NCBI GenBank assembly: GCA_026770585.1
Contig: MU646304.1
Location: 1,544,584-1,567,083, forward strand
DNA: 22,500 bases
Direction: 5' to 3'
Origin: Baffinella frigidus
Lineage: Eukaryota; Cryptophyceae; Cryptomonadales; Baffinellaceae
A model generated the notes under the pieces. That model was not told where the DNA came from, did no database searches, and saw only the letters and a program-made list of their open reading frames with translations. The number at the start of each line of letters is the position of its first letter. Positions within the stretch are counted from its first letter, which is position 1. This document shows, piece after piece, positions 1 to 6,616 of the stretch. The position numbers were made by a program, and so were the translations under genes.

Positions 1-93
1 AAACCCCAAACCCCAAACCCCAAACCCCGAACCCCAAACCCCAAACCCCAAACCCCAAACCCCAAACCCCAAACCCTAAACCCCGCGGTGCAG
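1..93 (+). repeat. C-rich telomere-like tract ending in a splice acceptor
   Basis: Repeats of AAACCCC, with one AAACCCT, run to about position 84 and are followed by GCGGTGCAG, which reads as a 3' splice site. I interpret this as the end of an intron of the first plus-strand gene. The same design, a C-rich heptamer tract followed directly by an exon, recurs in the ABCG gene of this window. Confidence 0.75.
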
Positions 94-216
94 GACGCGT
101 CGAACATCAACGAGGATTTCGGCGAGGACACGGAAGGGCAGGTGGTCCCGGGGATGCCCAACGTGTACTTCTCGTACCCGACCCAAGAGGGCGCCCCGGC
201 GTTCATCGATGACCAG
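94..216 (+). CDS. Internal exon of unrecognised gene 1
   Basis: This is a 41-codon open exon between a CAG acceptor at 91-93 and a GT donor at 217. It is phase 0 at both ends. The peptide is acidic at first (DASNINEDFGEDTEG) and then reads VPGMPNVYFSYPTQEGAPAF, ending IDDQ. Codons are GC-rich at third positions, like the other exons here. I do not recognise the family. The 5' part of the gene lies before the window. The next supported exon is 786-938, also phase 0. Exon status is inferred from the splice sites, the open frame and the composition. Confidence 0.55.
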
Positions 217-323
217 GTCTGCCCCAATATCTCTCAAGTCACGAGGAGGTCCACATAGACCCCCTGAGGTCCTGGGGGCAGGTCCTAGGGTCCTGCGGTA
301 GCGCTCCCCGCCAGCAGGTCGTG

Positions 324-377
324 AATTACTACACGAATGCTTTTCTATCACTAGTTTGATGATTGCGTGTAGTAATT
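324..377. mobile_element. 54-bp inverted-repeat element (MITE-like), copy 1
   Basis: The ends are the perfect 12-bp inverted repeat AATTACTACACG / CGTGTAGTAATT around a centre containing ACTAGT. A related copy lies at 16260-16328. Size and structure fit a miniature inverted-repeat element. No clear target-site duplication is visible. Confidence 0.55.
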
Positions 378-507
378 TTGATTACCAAAATCGTTTTGAA
401 TCCAACGTTTCCCCGGATGAGGGCGAACAGTTACGGGAAAAACGTCCTGTCTCCCGGGTCCTGAGGTCCTCTCGGGGATTGTGTGGGTTCCGGATGTTCA
501 CCCTGGG

Positions 508-774
508 AGGACCCGCTGGCGTGTCGAACAACGGAAGTGAGGACGTGCGCGCCTCAGCCTCGATATGTCATAGGAGAAATTACTGCGGCGTAGTTTTACT
601 TAATTTTACTTATGAATCCTAATTAAATTAAATCCTGGGTGGTAGGTGGACCTGATGGCAAACAACGGCGGGAAGAACGTTCGCGCCTCAACCTCGAGAA
701 AGCATAGGAGAAATTGCTTTGCCGTAGGTAATTTTACTTATGAATCGTTTGCCGTAGGTAATTTTACTTATGAA
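508..774 (+). pseudogene. Two decayed upstream copies of the 786-938 exon head
   Basis: The segment from 646 begins TAG|GTGGACCTGATGGC and follows the start of the true exon at 786 with scattered changes for about 50 bases. An older copy at about 508-565 still carries AACAACGG and GACGTGCGCGC. After the exon-like part both copies continue with CATAGGAGAAATT and ACTTATGAATC. The 646 copy keeps an AG acceptor dinucleotide. These look like tandem duplications of the intron end plus exon head, most decayed farthest upstream. Confidence 0.65.
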
Positions 775-785
775 ATTAATACCAG

Positions 786-938
786 GTGGACCTGATGGCG
801 AACAACGGCGGGAAGGACGTGCGCGCGTCAGCCTCGTCCTCGCGCCCCAAGTCACGCGTGAAAACTGCCTCTTCTTCTTCGTCGTCGTCGCGCCCCTCGG
901 AGAAGTCTACTTCCGCGCGCCCGTCCTCTGCCGTCAAG
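786..938 (+). CDS. Ser/Lys-rich exon of unrecognised gene 1
   Basis: This is a 51-codon phase-0 exon between ATACCAG (779-785) and a GT donor at 939. The peptide begins VDLMANNGGKDVRASAS and becomes a basic, serine-rich stretch with a run of seven serines, ending SSAVK. It is probably a disordered, phosphorylatable segment near the C-terminus. A tail like this gives no family assignment. The frame agrees with the exons at 94-216 and 1649-1741. Confidence 0.55.
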
Positions 939-957
939 GTCACACCCGGCAACTGGC

Positions 958-1020
958 GGCCACTTTGCAGGCGACGGCCACTTTGCAAGCGCCGGCCACT
1001 TTACAAGCGCCAGCCACTTT
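958..1020 (+). repeat. 18-bp minisatellite, 3.5 copies
   Basis: Units of GGCCACTTTGCAAGCGCC start at 958, 976 and 994, with a partial fourth at 1012. They differ by one to three bases. The array lies just after the donor of the 786-938 exon. Confidence 0.85.
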
Positions 1021-1190
1021 CAACCCCTTTCGCCCGTCCTGGTGATGACTTAACTTGATAAGTTGTGACTACTTGTGTCGGTGCCACCCAGCACGCGACG
1101 GACACTTCCACACCCTTTCGCGAGAGACCTTTGTGATCCAACCGTCGTTACCTCTTGATGTCTCTTCTTTGATCGGGCCAACCCGTCAAG

Positions 1191-1345
1191 GTGACAGCAA
1201 ACTTGCTCTCTTGTTCATTACGCTCGAGCCTGGAAATGAGTGATGCAACCCCGCGCTCCTCGTCCCCGCTCTTCCCTGGCCCCATGCCCGCTGCGCCCCC
1301 TCCCACGAGCCGCGACCGTGTCAAGTCCTCGAGGAGGGGGTGCCA
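1191..1345 (+). CDS. Possible Ser/Pro-rich exon of gene 1 (weak)
   Basis: An open frame contains MSDATPRSSSPLFPGPM and then a Pro/Ala and Arg/Lys-rich stretch similar in composition to the 786-938 exon. Clean splice sites are not evident: AAG|GTGACAG is a poor acceptor, and the donor near GAGGGG|GTGCC is ambiguous. It could be an extra exon between 938 and 1649, or just GC-rich intron. Confidence 0.2.
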
Positions 1346-1417
1346 TGTATTCATTGCCCAGCACCACCGCGGAAAACTGAGGGCAGGGGGTTGTAGTAGG
1401 GGCAATGCCTCCAATAA

Positions 1418-1606
1418 TCCACAGCTGGTGAGGAGCAATGGCTCCAATAGCCTTTACAGGGGTACCTCATCAGAAACCGCCACCCCCTAGGACCCTATAG
1501 TAGGGCTATGCCTAGGGTCCTGGGATGGTCTCTAGGGGGGGGGCGTTTTCTTGTGAGCGAGGTACCCCTGTAGTCCACAGCTGGTGAGGGGCAATGGCTC
1601 CAATAG
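1418..1606. repeat. 33-bp direct repeats flanking a small inverted-repeat element
   Basis: The 33-bp segment at 1418-1450 recurs at 1574-1606 with a single difference (AGGAG versus AGGGG). It brackets the inverted-repeat element at 1455-1572. A further partial copy, GCAATGCCTCCAATA, precedes it near 1402. The direct repeats are longer than usual target-site duplications, so the element may have been copied with, or inserted into, an already duplicated segment. Confidence 0.75.
1455..1572. mobile_element. 118-bp MITE with TACAGGGGTACCTC ends, copy 1
   Basis: The left end TACAGGGGTACCTC is the inverse of the right end GAGGTACCCCTGTA. The inner arms also pair imperfectly through GGACCCTA / TAGGGTCC. 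The core contains AGGGCTATGCCTAGGG. A second full copy (4763-4888) and a partial one (5102-5159) share these ends and the core. It contains no coding capacity. Confidence 0.75.
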
Positions 1607-1648
1607 TCTTGATCACAGCCGTGACACGTGGACCCTCGCACACGGCAG

Positions 1649-1741
1649 GGGCGGCGCAAAGAGGGCGAGAAGGCCCCGCCCGCCGAGGCTGCCCCCGAGG
1701 TAGAAGACTTCCCCGCCGCCCGGGGGCTCGTAGGCCGGTGA
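1649..1741 (+). CDS. Terminal exon of unrecognised gene 1
   Basis: After the acceptor GGCAG (1644-1648), a 30-codon phase-0 frame ends at TGA 1739-1741. The peptide reads GRRKEGEKAPPAEAAPEVED and then FPAARGLVGR. This charged, Ala/Pro-rich composition is typical of coding sequence, and the frame matches the upstream exons. It gives gene 1 a visible C-terminal segment of about 122 residues (41+51+30), or more if an extra exon lies between. Function is unknown. Confidence 0.5.
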   Translation, partial: GRRKEGEKAPPAEAAPEVEDFPAARGLVGR

Positions 1742-1777
1742 GCACTCTGGGGGCGCTGTCTCGTGTAAAGTCACTAT

Positions 1778-1832
1778 CCGGCCATCCTACACGGGACTGT
1801 GTCGCTCGCCGGCCATCCTACACGGGACTGTG
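1778..1832 (+). repeat. 24-bp direct repeat pair
   Basis: The same 24 bases, starting CCGGCCATCCTACACGGG, occur at 1778-1801 and 1809-1832 without differences, separated by 7 bases. Confidence 0.9.
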
Positions 1833-1879
1833 GCCGGCGTCTCGGCGCGGGCGCGGGCGCTGGCGGGGGGTGCGGCTGT

Positions 1880-1901
1880 CCCCCCCTACGTGTAGGGGGG
1901 G
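1880..1901. other. Perfect short hairpin
   Basis: CCCCCCCTAC is followed by GT and then its exact inverse GTAGGGGGGG, a 10-bp stem with a two-base loop. It lies in the 3' intergenic space downstream of gene 1. Role unknown. Confidence 0.8.
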
Positions 1902-2246
1902 CTGGCAGCGTGGGGTGCAGCGCGCTGCGGGGCGAGCAGGTACGTGTAAAGTGAAGTGCGTGTCGGGCACACGGGGCGCGTGTGTACCACGCCTCGATTC
2001 ATCGGGGGTTCAGGGTTTAGGGTTTAGGGACCAGCGCGCCGGCATGACACTACATCTCCACGCCAGGGCATAAGTGGAAATTTCACAACGCCACGTTGCT
2101 TCAGGGCAAATCCGGAGAATCAACGATAATTTCAAGGCGAATTATCACATGTGGCCTGGCGCGGCCTATTCAACATATTTCACTTTGCACATCCTCACTC
2201 GCATCTCACTCCGCATCCCAACACAAGAGCCTCTCGCGCCTCCGTC

Positions 2247-2423
2247 TCACTTTTGAAGCCGGTTTTGCCCCCGCAGTTCCCTCCAGGCCTCCTGGGCAAA
2301 TCTTCCCGCCGATGAGTTGGCCGCCTCCTTGTAGGCTTCTGTTTGTTTCAGCTCTTGCGCCTTGTACGAGGCAGTGCGGTACGCGTTGGTGCTCTTGACG
2401 GCCTCGCCCCCCTTCTTGGCACC
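2247..2423 (-). CDS. Terminal exon of an unrecognised minus-strand gene
   Basis: Read on the minus strand, the acceptor CTTCTTGCAG is followed by 58 open codons and TGA (2249-2247). The peptide starts GAKKGGEAVKSTNAYRTASY, is rich in Lys, Glu, Ala and Gln, and continues with TEAYKEAANSSAGRFAQEAW, ending RGQNRLQK. It looks like an amphipathic helical C-terminus. The frame is also open upstream through FDPKGFLQ, so the exon may begin earlier than 2423. I do not recognise the family. Coding status rests on composition, the open frame and the splice site. Confidence 0.5.
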   Translation of the reverse strand, partial: GAKKGGEAVKSTNAYRTASYKAQELKQTEAYKEAANSSAGRFAQEAWRELRGQNRLQK

Positions 2424-2540
2424 CTGCAAGAAGCCCTTGGGGTCAAAACATATATTTCCCCTTGAGCCCACACCCCGTGTCGCCACATCCCGCCAACTCC
2501 CCGGCCAGTCTCAGGTTGGCGCGCTGGGCAACGTGCCACT

Positions 2541-2599
2541 CGGGAGCCAATGCCAGCGGCACCGTTGACGCGGGAGCCAAGTGCCAGCGGCACCGTTGA
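2541..2599. repeat. 28/29-bp tandem pair
   Basis: CGGGAGCCAATGCCAGCGGC and the following bases occur at 2541-2568 and again at 2571-2599 with one inserted G. The pair lies upstream of the minus-strand terminal exon, probably in its intron. A short telomere-like patch follows (2597-2642). Confidence 0.85.
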
Positions 2600-2887
2600 G
2601 GGTTTAGGCTTTAGGCCTTGGGATTGAGGTTTTAGGCTTTGGACAATGCGCTGGCTTTACCCTCAAGGGTGGTCCTCTGCAGCCCTCCAATTAATTTTCT
2701 ACAGCACGCCACCCCGGCGCGAGCAGACGGGGAGCTTCCTTGTTCTTCGGTAAATCTCTCAGCACTGCAAAGAGCCAAGTTGATCTGGAGGGCTGTAAAG
2801 GGGGCAGAAGTCTCTACCGCGCTGTGGTGTGCTCTGGGGAGACTGCTTGGAGGCCAGGAGGTGGAGGGATGGGGGGAGGTCGCTTAC

Positions 2888-2923
2888 ATCCTTGACAGCC
2901 TGCGTCCCGGTCCACGCAAGGTG
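2888..2923 (-). CDS. Possible 12-codon minus-strand exon (weak)
   Basis: On the minus strand, CTCTCTTCCAG is followed by 12 open codons (HLAWTGTQAVKD) and a canonical GTAAGC donor. Both edges are phase 0, so it could join directly to the 2423-2247 exon. A short exon with two good splice sites can arise by chance, so confidence is low. RNA evidence from the host would decide. Confidence 0.25.
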
Positions 2924-3622
2924 CTGGAAGAGAGGAGAGTTGGCCAACCTGTCCGAATCACACGGCAGAAACGTCAGTTCTGGCTGTTCCTGTGGCTCAA
3001 GAGCGCTGCGGCGGCGCGCAGGGGGTGGGGGGTTGGGGGGCACTTGGAAACAATTGCTCGGTGGATGACGGGCGCCATCACACGGATCAGGTTGTGCAGC
3101 CCGTTCATCCCACCAACCGAGCGAGTCGCTAAAAGTGACTTCGCAAAAGTTGCCGCCCCTCAAGCCCGCCTCGGAGTAGTTGGAGCCATTCAGTGACGGG
3201 CAGATTTGTCCGAATCCGAATTCGAATCCGTTGAAATCTCGAAAGAGTTTCTGGCATCTGAACGAACGGGCATCTGAACCCACCTGGAACGATCCTAAAG
3301 TTAATTACTGGATTGTGTAATGGTAAACACGCCAAAAGTCAACATCAGTGGTCACGCGGACCCCGGAATCCAGGCAATCTCAGACTTTTGAGCTTTTGAA
3401 AACCAGGTTCGTAACCTTGCAAGTTTACCACACAGATTGCTCAGATTCTAAAAAAAAAAAAAAGAGATTGTGACTTTTCTGGACGTGGAGTCGGGATCAG
3501 CCGAGCCGGTGATCCTGTGATACCACAAAAGGTTCGGTTCGTTTCCTGTTCTCGTGGTTGGTCATACGAAACATCGCACGTTGTCTGCCTCTTCCCTCAA
3601 CCTCCTCTCTCCACGTTTCACA
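2924..3622. other. Upstream region shared by the minus-strand gene and the thioredoxin-like gene
   Basis: No further exon can be supported with confidence. A run of 14 A residues lies at 3450-3463. The sequence just before the thioredoxin-like start codon is pyrimidine-rich (CTCTTCCCTCAACCTCCTCT). If the minus-strand gene begins here, the two genes are divergent and share a promoter region; that is inference. Confidence 0.35.
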
Positions 3623-4584
3623 ATGATGCGCTCGGTGATCGTGTGCTCTCTGCTCGCGGCGCTCTCCAGCACTGCCACGGCCTTCTTGCCCGCCCCTCCG
3701 CTCACGCTCAGCGGACGCGGCCTCGCAACGGGGGTTGCAACCCGGTCGCCGGCGGTTGCTGTGCGGCGGGGCCACGCGGCGGAGCTGCGCTGCACCGCAA
3801 CGAGGTTGGACGTCCCGACATTATCACCGCTGCTGGAGGCGTCGGACCTCAACGAGTTCACCGCGACCCTGCAACGGTCCAAGGTCGTCTTCGTGAAACT
3901 GTACCAAGGCAGATGCCGCCAGTGCATCGCGCTGGCGCCCAAATTCAAGTCGCTCGCGGTCGAGCACTCGCGCCTGGGCGAAGTTGTCTTCATGAAGGTT
4001 CCTCCCGCCTCCTTGCCCACCCCCCTCCGTTCCTCAGCACCTGCATGCTCAGCACCTTCAGGACTGGTCAAGGAGCCAAAGATTGGTGCTCACAACTGGT
4101 CCAATCGTTTCCAGGTCGCCGCGGACAGGTTGCGGGAGATTGCCAAGCACGCGGGGATCACGCGGGCGCCCACCATCCAGGCGTACGTCGACGGCGTTCT
4201 CTACGGCCAAATTGTGCGACCCCTCCTCACAGCGCTCAGCCTGTTGAAAGCGGTTGGCGAATCCTCCGCAACAGAGGTCGGCTGCGGAATGATTCTGGTG
4301 CCCAAGGTTGTTGCACGAACTGACGCGCAAGAACTCCGCAGGAAGGAAGCGATGGCGGGAAGGACCAGGCGGCACAGATGAAGAGCCTAGTCACGGACGT
4401 AGTAGCCCAGTACACGGGCTTCGGGCAAGCCGAGGTTTGCCCCCCGCTCGAACCGGAACCGTTTCGGCGGGGCGCGCTCGCGCCGCATGCCGAGGTGGTG
4501 GTGGCGAGCAGCGTAGGGGATGAGGCGGGGGAGGGGATGGACATGGGGGAGTGCGGGGAGGATGGCTGTGAGATCGTTTGGTAG
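3623..4584 (+). CDS. Plastid-targeted thioredoxin-like protein, three exons
   Basis: Exons are 3623-3997, 4115-4276 and 4342-4584, about 259 residues. Residues 1-20 form a signal peptide (MMRSVIVCSLLAALSSTATA). It is followed by FLPAP and a Ser/Arg/Ala-rich stretch, the bipartite layout used for complex red plastids. The thioredoxin fold spans about residues 75-175: VVFVKLYQ strand, active site C98-R-Q-C101, then IALAPKF, and the cis-proline segment RAPT (Pro144) before IQAYVDGVLYGQIV. The usual WCGPC is replaced by RCRQC. The first intron (3998-4114) is secure, because splicing restores the strand VVFMK|VAADRL. The second is less certain: I used GAG|GTCGGC with acceptor CTCCGCAG, with a CTGAC branch-point-like site between. 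A donor at 4307 is an alternative. With no second intron, the frame would stop at 4381. The C-terminus is acidic (GECGEDGCEIVW). Expected role: redox control of plastid targets. The partner is unknown. Confidence 0.72.
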
Positions 4585-4762
4585 CGCCGTAGAGGGGGGT
4601 GGTGTGGTTATGTACATGTTTACTACAAAGGAGAATCCGTATGTTATTTGGAGGGTCTCTCTCTCGTGCATCTTGATCTTCGATCCGTTGACTAAAGTGT
4701 GCCCAGCGTACGGGCGTGGCTGTTGGTATGCATGACCACCACGGGTGGAAGGTCTGTGAGTG
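4585..4762 (+). other. 3' flank of the thioredoxin-like gene
   Basis: Non-coding sequence from the TAG stop to the next inverted-repeat element. No recognisable polyadenylation signal can be asserted. Confidence 0.4.
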
Positions 4763-4888
4763 CACAGGAGTTCCTCGCTCATAAGAAACAGCAACCCTCT
4801 AGCTAGGACCCTACATTAGGGCTATGCCTAGGGCCCTGTGGTGTCCTAGGGGTGGGGGCAGAGTTTGTATCTTCGAGCTGCCCCTGTA
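4763..4888. mobile_element. MITE with GTACCTC-type ends, copy 2
   Basis: The left arm ACAGGAGTTCCTCGCTCATA pairs imperfectly with the right arm ending GAGCTGCCCCTGTA. The core has the family phrase TAGGACCCTACATTAGGGCT followed by ATGCCTAGGG, as in 1455-1572. About 126 bp; non-coding. Confidence 0.7.
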
Positions 4889-5101
4889 CCCAACACTCGG
4901 TCAGCCGTCACGACTTGGTGGTTGTGTTGTTCCTGCGGGTAGAATCGTCGACCTCGTAAGAGCCCAAAAGGCAGCCAATGGATCCCTCCCCTGTTTTCCC
5001 TCGCACTCCTCCCTCTTCGCTCTCTGCCGCCCTGGTCGTGAGGGAAACCACAAAAGAGCAATATCTGAAAAAACATTCTCGGCTAACGTTTGAAGGAGAT
5101 G
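4889..5101. other. Unassigned sequence between two inverted-repeat elements
   Basis: I see no supported gene or repeat in this stretch. It ends where the partial element copy at 5102 begins. Confidence 0.35.
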
Positions 5102-5159
5102 TAGGCATACTGTAGGGTACTAGGGGAATGCGGTTTCTTATCAGCGAGGTGCCCCTGTA
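5102..5159. mobile_element. Partial copy 3 of the same MITE family
   Basis: TAGGCATACTGTAGGGTACT is followed by GCGGTTTCTTATCAGCGAGG and TGCCCCTGTAG. This matches the right half of the elements at 1455-1572 and 4763-4888; the left half is missing. Confidence 0.65.
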
Positions 5160-5340
5160 GCTGGGAACCATTCCTGGAAGCAGAGGAGGAAGCATCAGAT
5201 TGCGCACTTACTAGGTCCGCGTGTCATTCCCGTGTCTGTCGCGGTTTCACCCGCAGGTTATGAGCCACCTCCTCTTCTTGAGGCTCGCAACCTGTGTTCT
5301 CGGACGCCAAAGAAAGCAAGCTGGTCCATGATTTGCTCCC
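5160..5340. other. Unassigned spacer before the telomere-like array
   Basis: No gene is supported. The phrase GAGGCTCGCAACCTG resembles GAGGCTCGCGACCTGGTCCA in the direct repeats at 5815 and 6468, so it may be a remnant of the same element. Confidence 0.3.
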
Positions 5341-5813
5341 TTGGTTGAGGGTTGAGGGTTGAGGGACGAGGTTTTAAGGTTAAGGGTTAAGGGTTAAGGG
5401 TTCAGAATTTGTGGTAAAAGGTAAAAGGTATGGGGTTCATGGTTGAGTGTTTAAGATTTAGGGTGTAGGTTTCAGGGTCTGGGGTTTAGGCTTGAAGGTT
5501 TGGGTTTTGGGCTTCAGGGTTCAGGGTTCAGGGTTCAGGATTTGGGGTTTCGGGTTAGAGTTCAGGGTTTAGAGTTTGGGGTCCGGTTTTCAGTGTTTAG
5601 GGTTTAAGGTTTAGGGTCTAGGGTTTAGGGCTTGGGTTTCGGGTTTCGGGGTTAGGGTTGAGGGTGTGGGTTGAGGTTTGGGGGTTGAGGGTCAAGGGTT
5701 TAAGGTTGAGGGTTGAAGGTTGAAGAGTTAGGGTTGAGGATTAAAGGTTAAGGGTTAATGGTGAAGGGTTTCGGGTTTAGGTTTTAGGGATCAGGGTTCG
5801 TGATTAAGGGTTT
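5341..5813 (+). repeat. Degenerate G-rich telomere-like array 1
   Basis: Variants of GGGTTTAGGG, GGGTTGAGGG and GGGTTCAGGG run almost without interruption, G-rich on the plus strand. The heptamer resembles the TTTAGGG telomere unit of plants and many algae, but it is very impure, so this is an old interstitial or subtelomeric array and not a chromosome end. Confidence 0.85.
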
Positions 5814-6002
5814 GTATGACCCCGCTAGAGGGGAGGCGTCTCACAAGGCCCTGGGGCAACACGAGCTGAGACCAAACCTGAGTTCATTGACCGTTCACAT
5901 CACTCAACTAGAGGCTCGCGACCTGGTCCATGGCCGAGAGGGAGCGAAAGGCGCAATCTCGCGCGCCTCCCCCGGGTCCGAGGCGGCGTAGCCCGTACGC
6001 GC

Positions 6003-6080
6003 TGTCCTTTAGGTCCTTTAGGTTCTTCGAGCTCCCAACATAGGCGGACACCGGAACTGGTTCTGTAGAAGGGCCATGCT
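6003..6080 (-). repeat. Dispersed coding-like fragment, diverged copy
   Basis: The minus strand reads SAYVGSSKNLKDLKD in a short open frame. Its DNA (TATGTTGGG, then AACCTAAAGGACCTAAAGG) resembles the minus strand of the paired repeats at 9527-9752. It is probably a decayed repeat fragment and not a gene. Confidence 0.4.
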
Positions 6081-6145
6081 TCCTTTCGGATGACATCAGA
6101 CCCCCCTGTACAGAGGATCGCGGCAGAACCGGCTAAAGGGTATCC

Positions 6146-6382
6146 TCATCGCTGCAGCCGCACGCATCGCTGCAGCCGCACGCTGAAGCGCCGGTACTGT
6201 TCGAACTGCTGGGCGGCGTCCGCTGCCGGGGCTGTGAAGCTCACGCGCACAACCTCCGGCCATGCCGCCCGGTCGCCGACCAAGGGGGAAACCGGCGCCG
6301 ACGCTGCCGCAGCGGCTCGGAGGCTCGTCCCGTTTTCAGGAGACCCGTCGGTCCGCTCTGCATTATCTGCCCCCAAGGGCAT
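6146..6382 (-). CDS. Possible minus-strand coding fragment inside the direct-repeat segment (weak)
   Basis: An open minus-strand frame reads through an Ala-rich segment into DRAAWPEVVRVSFTAPAAD and AAQQFEQYRRFS, a composition that looks coding. It then runs into an 18-bp tandem pair (ATCGCTGCAGCCGCACGC on the plus strand, about 6148-6183). No start or family is recognised. It may be a captured exon fragment. Confidence 0.25.
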   Translation of the reverse strand: MPLGADNAERTDGSPENGTSLRAAAAASAPVSPLVGDRAAWPEVVRVSFTAPAADAAQQFEQYRRFSVRLQRCVRLQR

Positions 6383-6616
6383 TCGCGGCCGCTACGCTCC
6401 GCTTTTTTTTTTCCTGTTCGTTCGTGGGATCGGGAGATAGAATCCCGAACCGACCTTCGCTACCAGATATGACCCCGCTAGAGGGGAGGCGTCTCACAAG
6501 GCCCTGGGGCAACACGAGCTGAGTCCAAACCTGAGTTCATTGACCGTTCACATCACTCAACTAGAGGCTCGCGACCTGGTCCATGGCCGAGGCTCGCCAC
6601 CTGACCGACCGAGGCT

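Larger units (their letters stand above)
217..785 (+). other. Intron of gene 1 with an inverted-repeat element and decayed exon copies
   Basis: No independent gene is seen in this 569-base stretch. It holds a 54-bp inverted-repeat element (324-377), two degraded copies of the following exon (508-695) and a tandem pair of GTTTGCCGTAGGTAATTTTA-type units near 717-774. It also has several variants of a GGTCCTGAGGTCCT-like phrase (about 255-300 and 450-475). Confidence 0.5.
939..1648 (+). other. Intron(s) of gene 1
   Basis: This 710-base stretch holds an 18-bp minisatellite (958-1020), a possible Ser/Pro-rich exon (about 1191-1345) and a small inverted-repeat element bounded by 33-bp direct repeats (1418-1606). 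Nothing else coding is supported. Confidence 0.45.
1742..2246. other. Intergenic region between convergent genes 1 and minus-strand gene
   Basis: No gene is seen. The stretch contains a 24-bp tandem pair (1778-1801 and 1809-1832), a GC-rich hairpin (1880-1901) and a short G-rich telomere-like patch (2004-2030). The two flanking terminal exons point toward each other, so this is a shared 3' intergenic space. Confidence 0.45.
5815..6591. mobile_element. Segment bounded by 124-bp direct repeats, inside telomere-like DNA
   Basis: The direct repeats 5815-5938 and 6468-6591 start TATGACCCCGCTAGAGGGGA and end GGTCCATGGCCGAG. They are the same length and I see a single difference (GAGACC versus GAGTCC). 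The 529-bp interior contains no reverse transcriptase and no clear primer-binding or polypurine site. The repeats also lack TG...CA ends. Telomere-like arrays lie on both outer sides. It could be a terminal-repeat retrotransposon in miniature, a recombination duplication, or an insertion followed by repeat spread. Confidence 0.55.

Noticed and set aside
1-93. A true chromosome end at the window start
   Set aside because: The tract is short, impure and ends in a splice acceptor followed by a coding exon, like the intronic tracts elsewhere here.
958-1020. CRISPR-like regular repeats
   Set aside because: Units are contiguous 18-mers without spacers, in a eukaryotic intron.
1594-2073. 159-residue plus-strand frame after gene 1
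   Set aside because: Arg/Gly/Pro-rich translation of high-GC DNA. The alternative frame through 1649-1741 has better coding character and a good acceptor.
3562-4071. 169-residue minus-strand frame opposite the thioredoxin-like exon 1
   Set aside because: It is the antisense shadow of a GC-rich exon. The plus strand has a signal peptide, the CxxC site and the cis-Pro.
3517-4323. 268-residue plus-strand frame overlapping the thioredoxin-like gene
   Set aside because: It is in a different frame from the recognised fold and has a low-complexity Arg/Gly/Ala composition.
5815-6591. Full LTR retrotransposon
   Set aside because: The interior is only 529 bp, with no polymerase or protease signature and no TG...CA ends. 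At most it is a miniature derivative.
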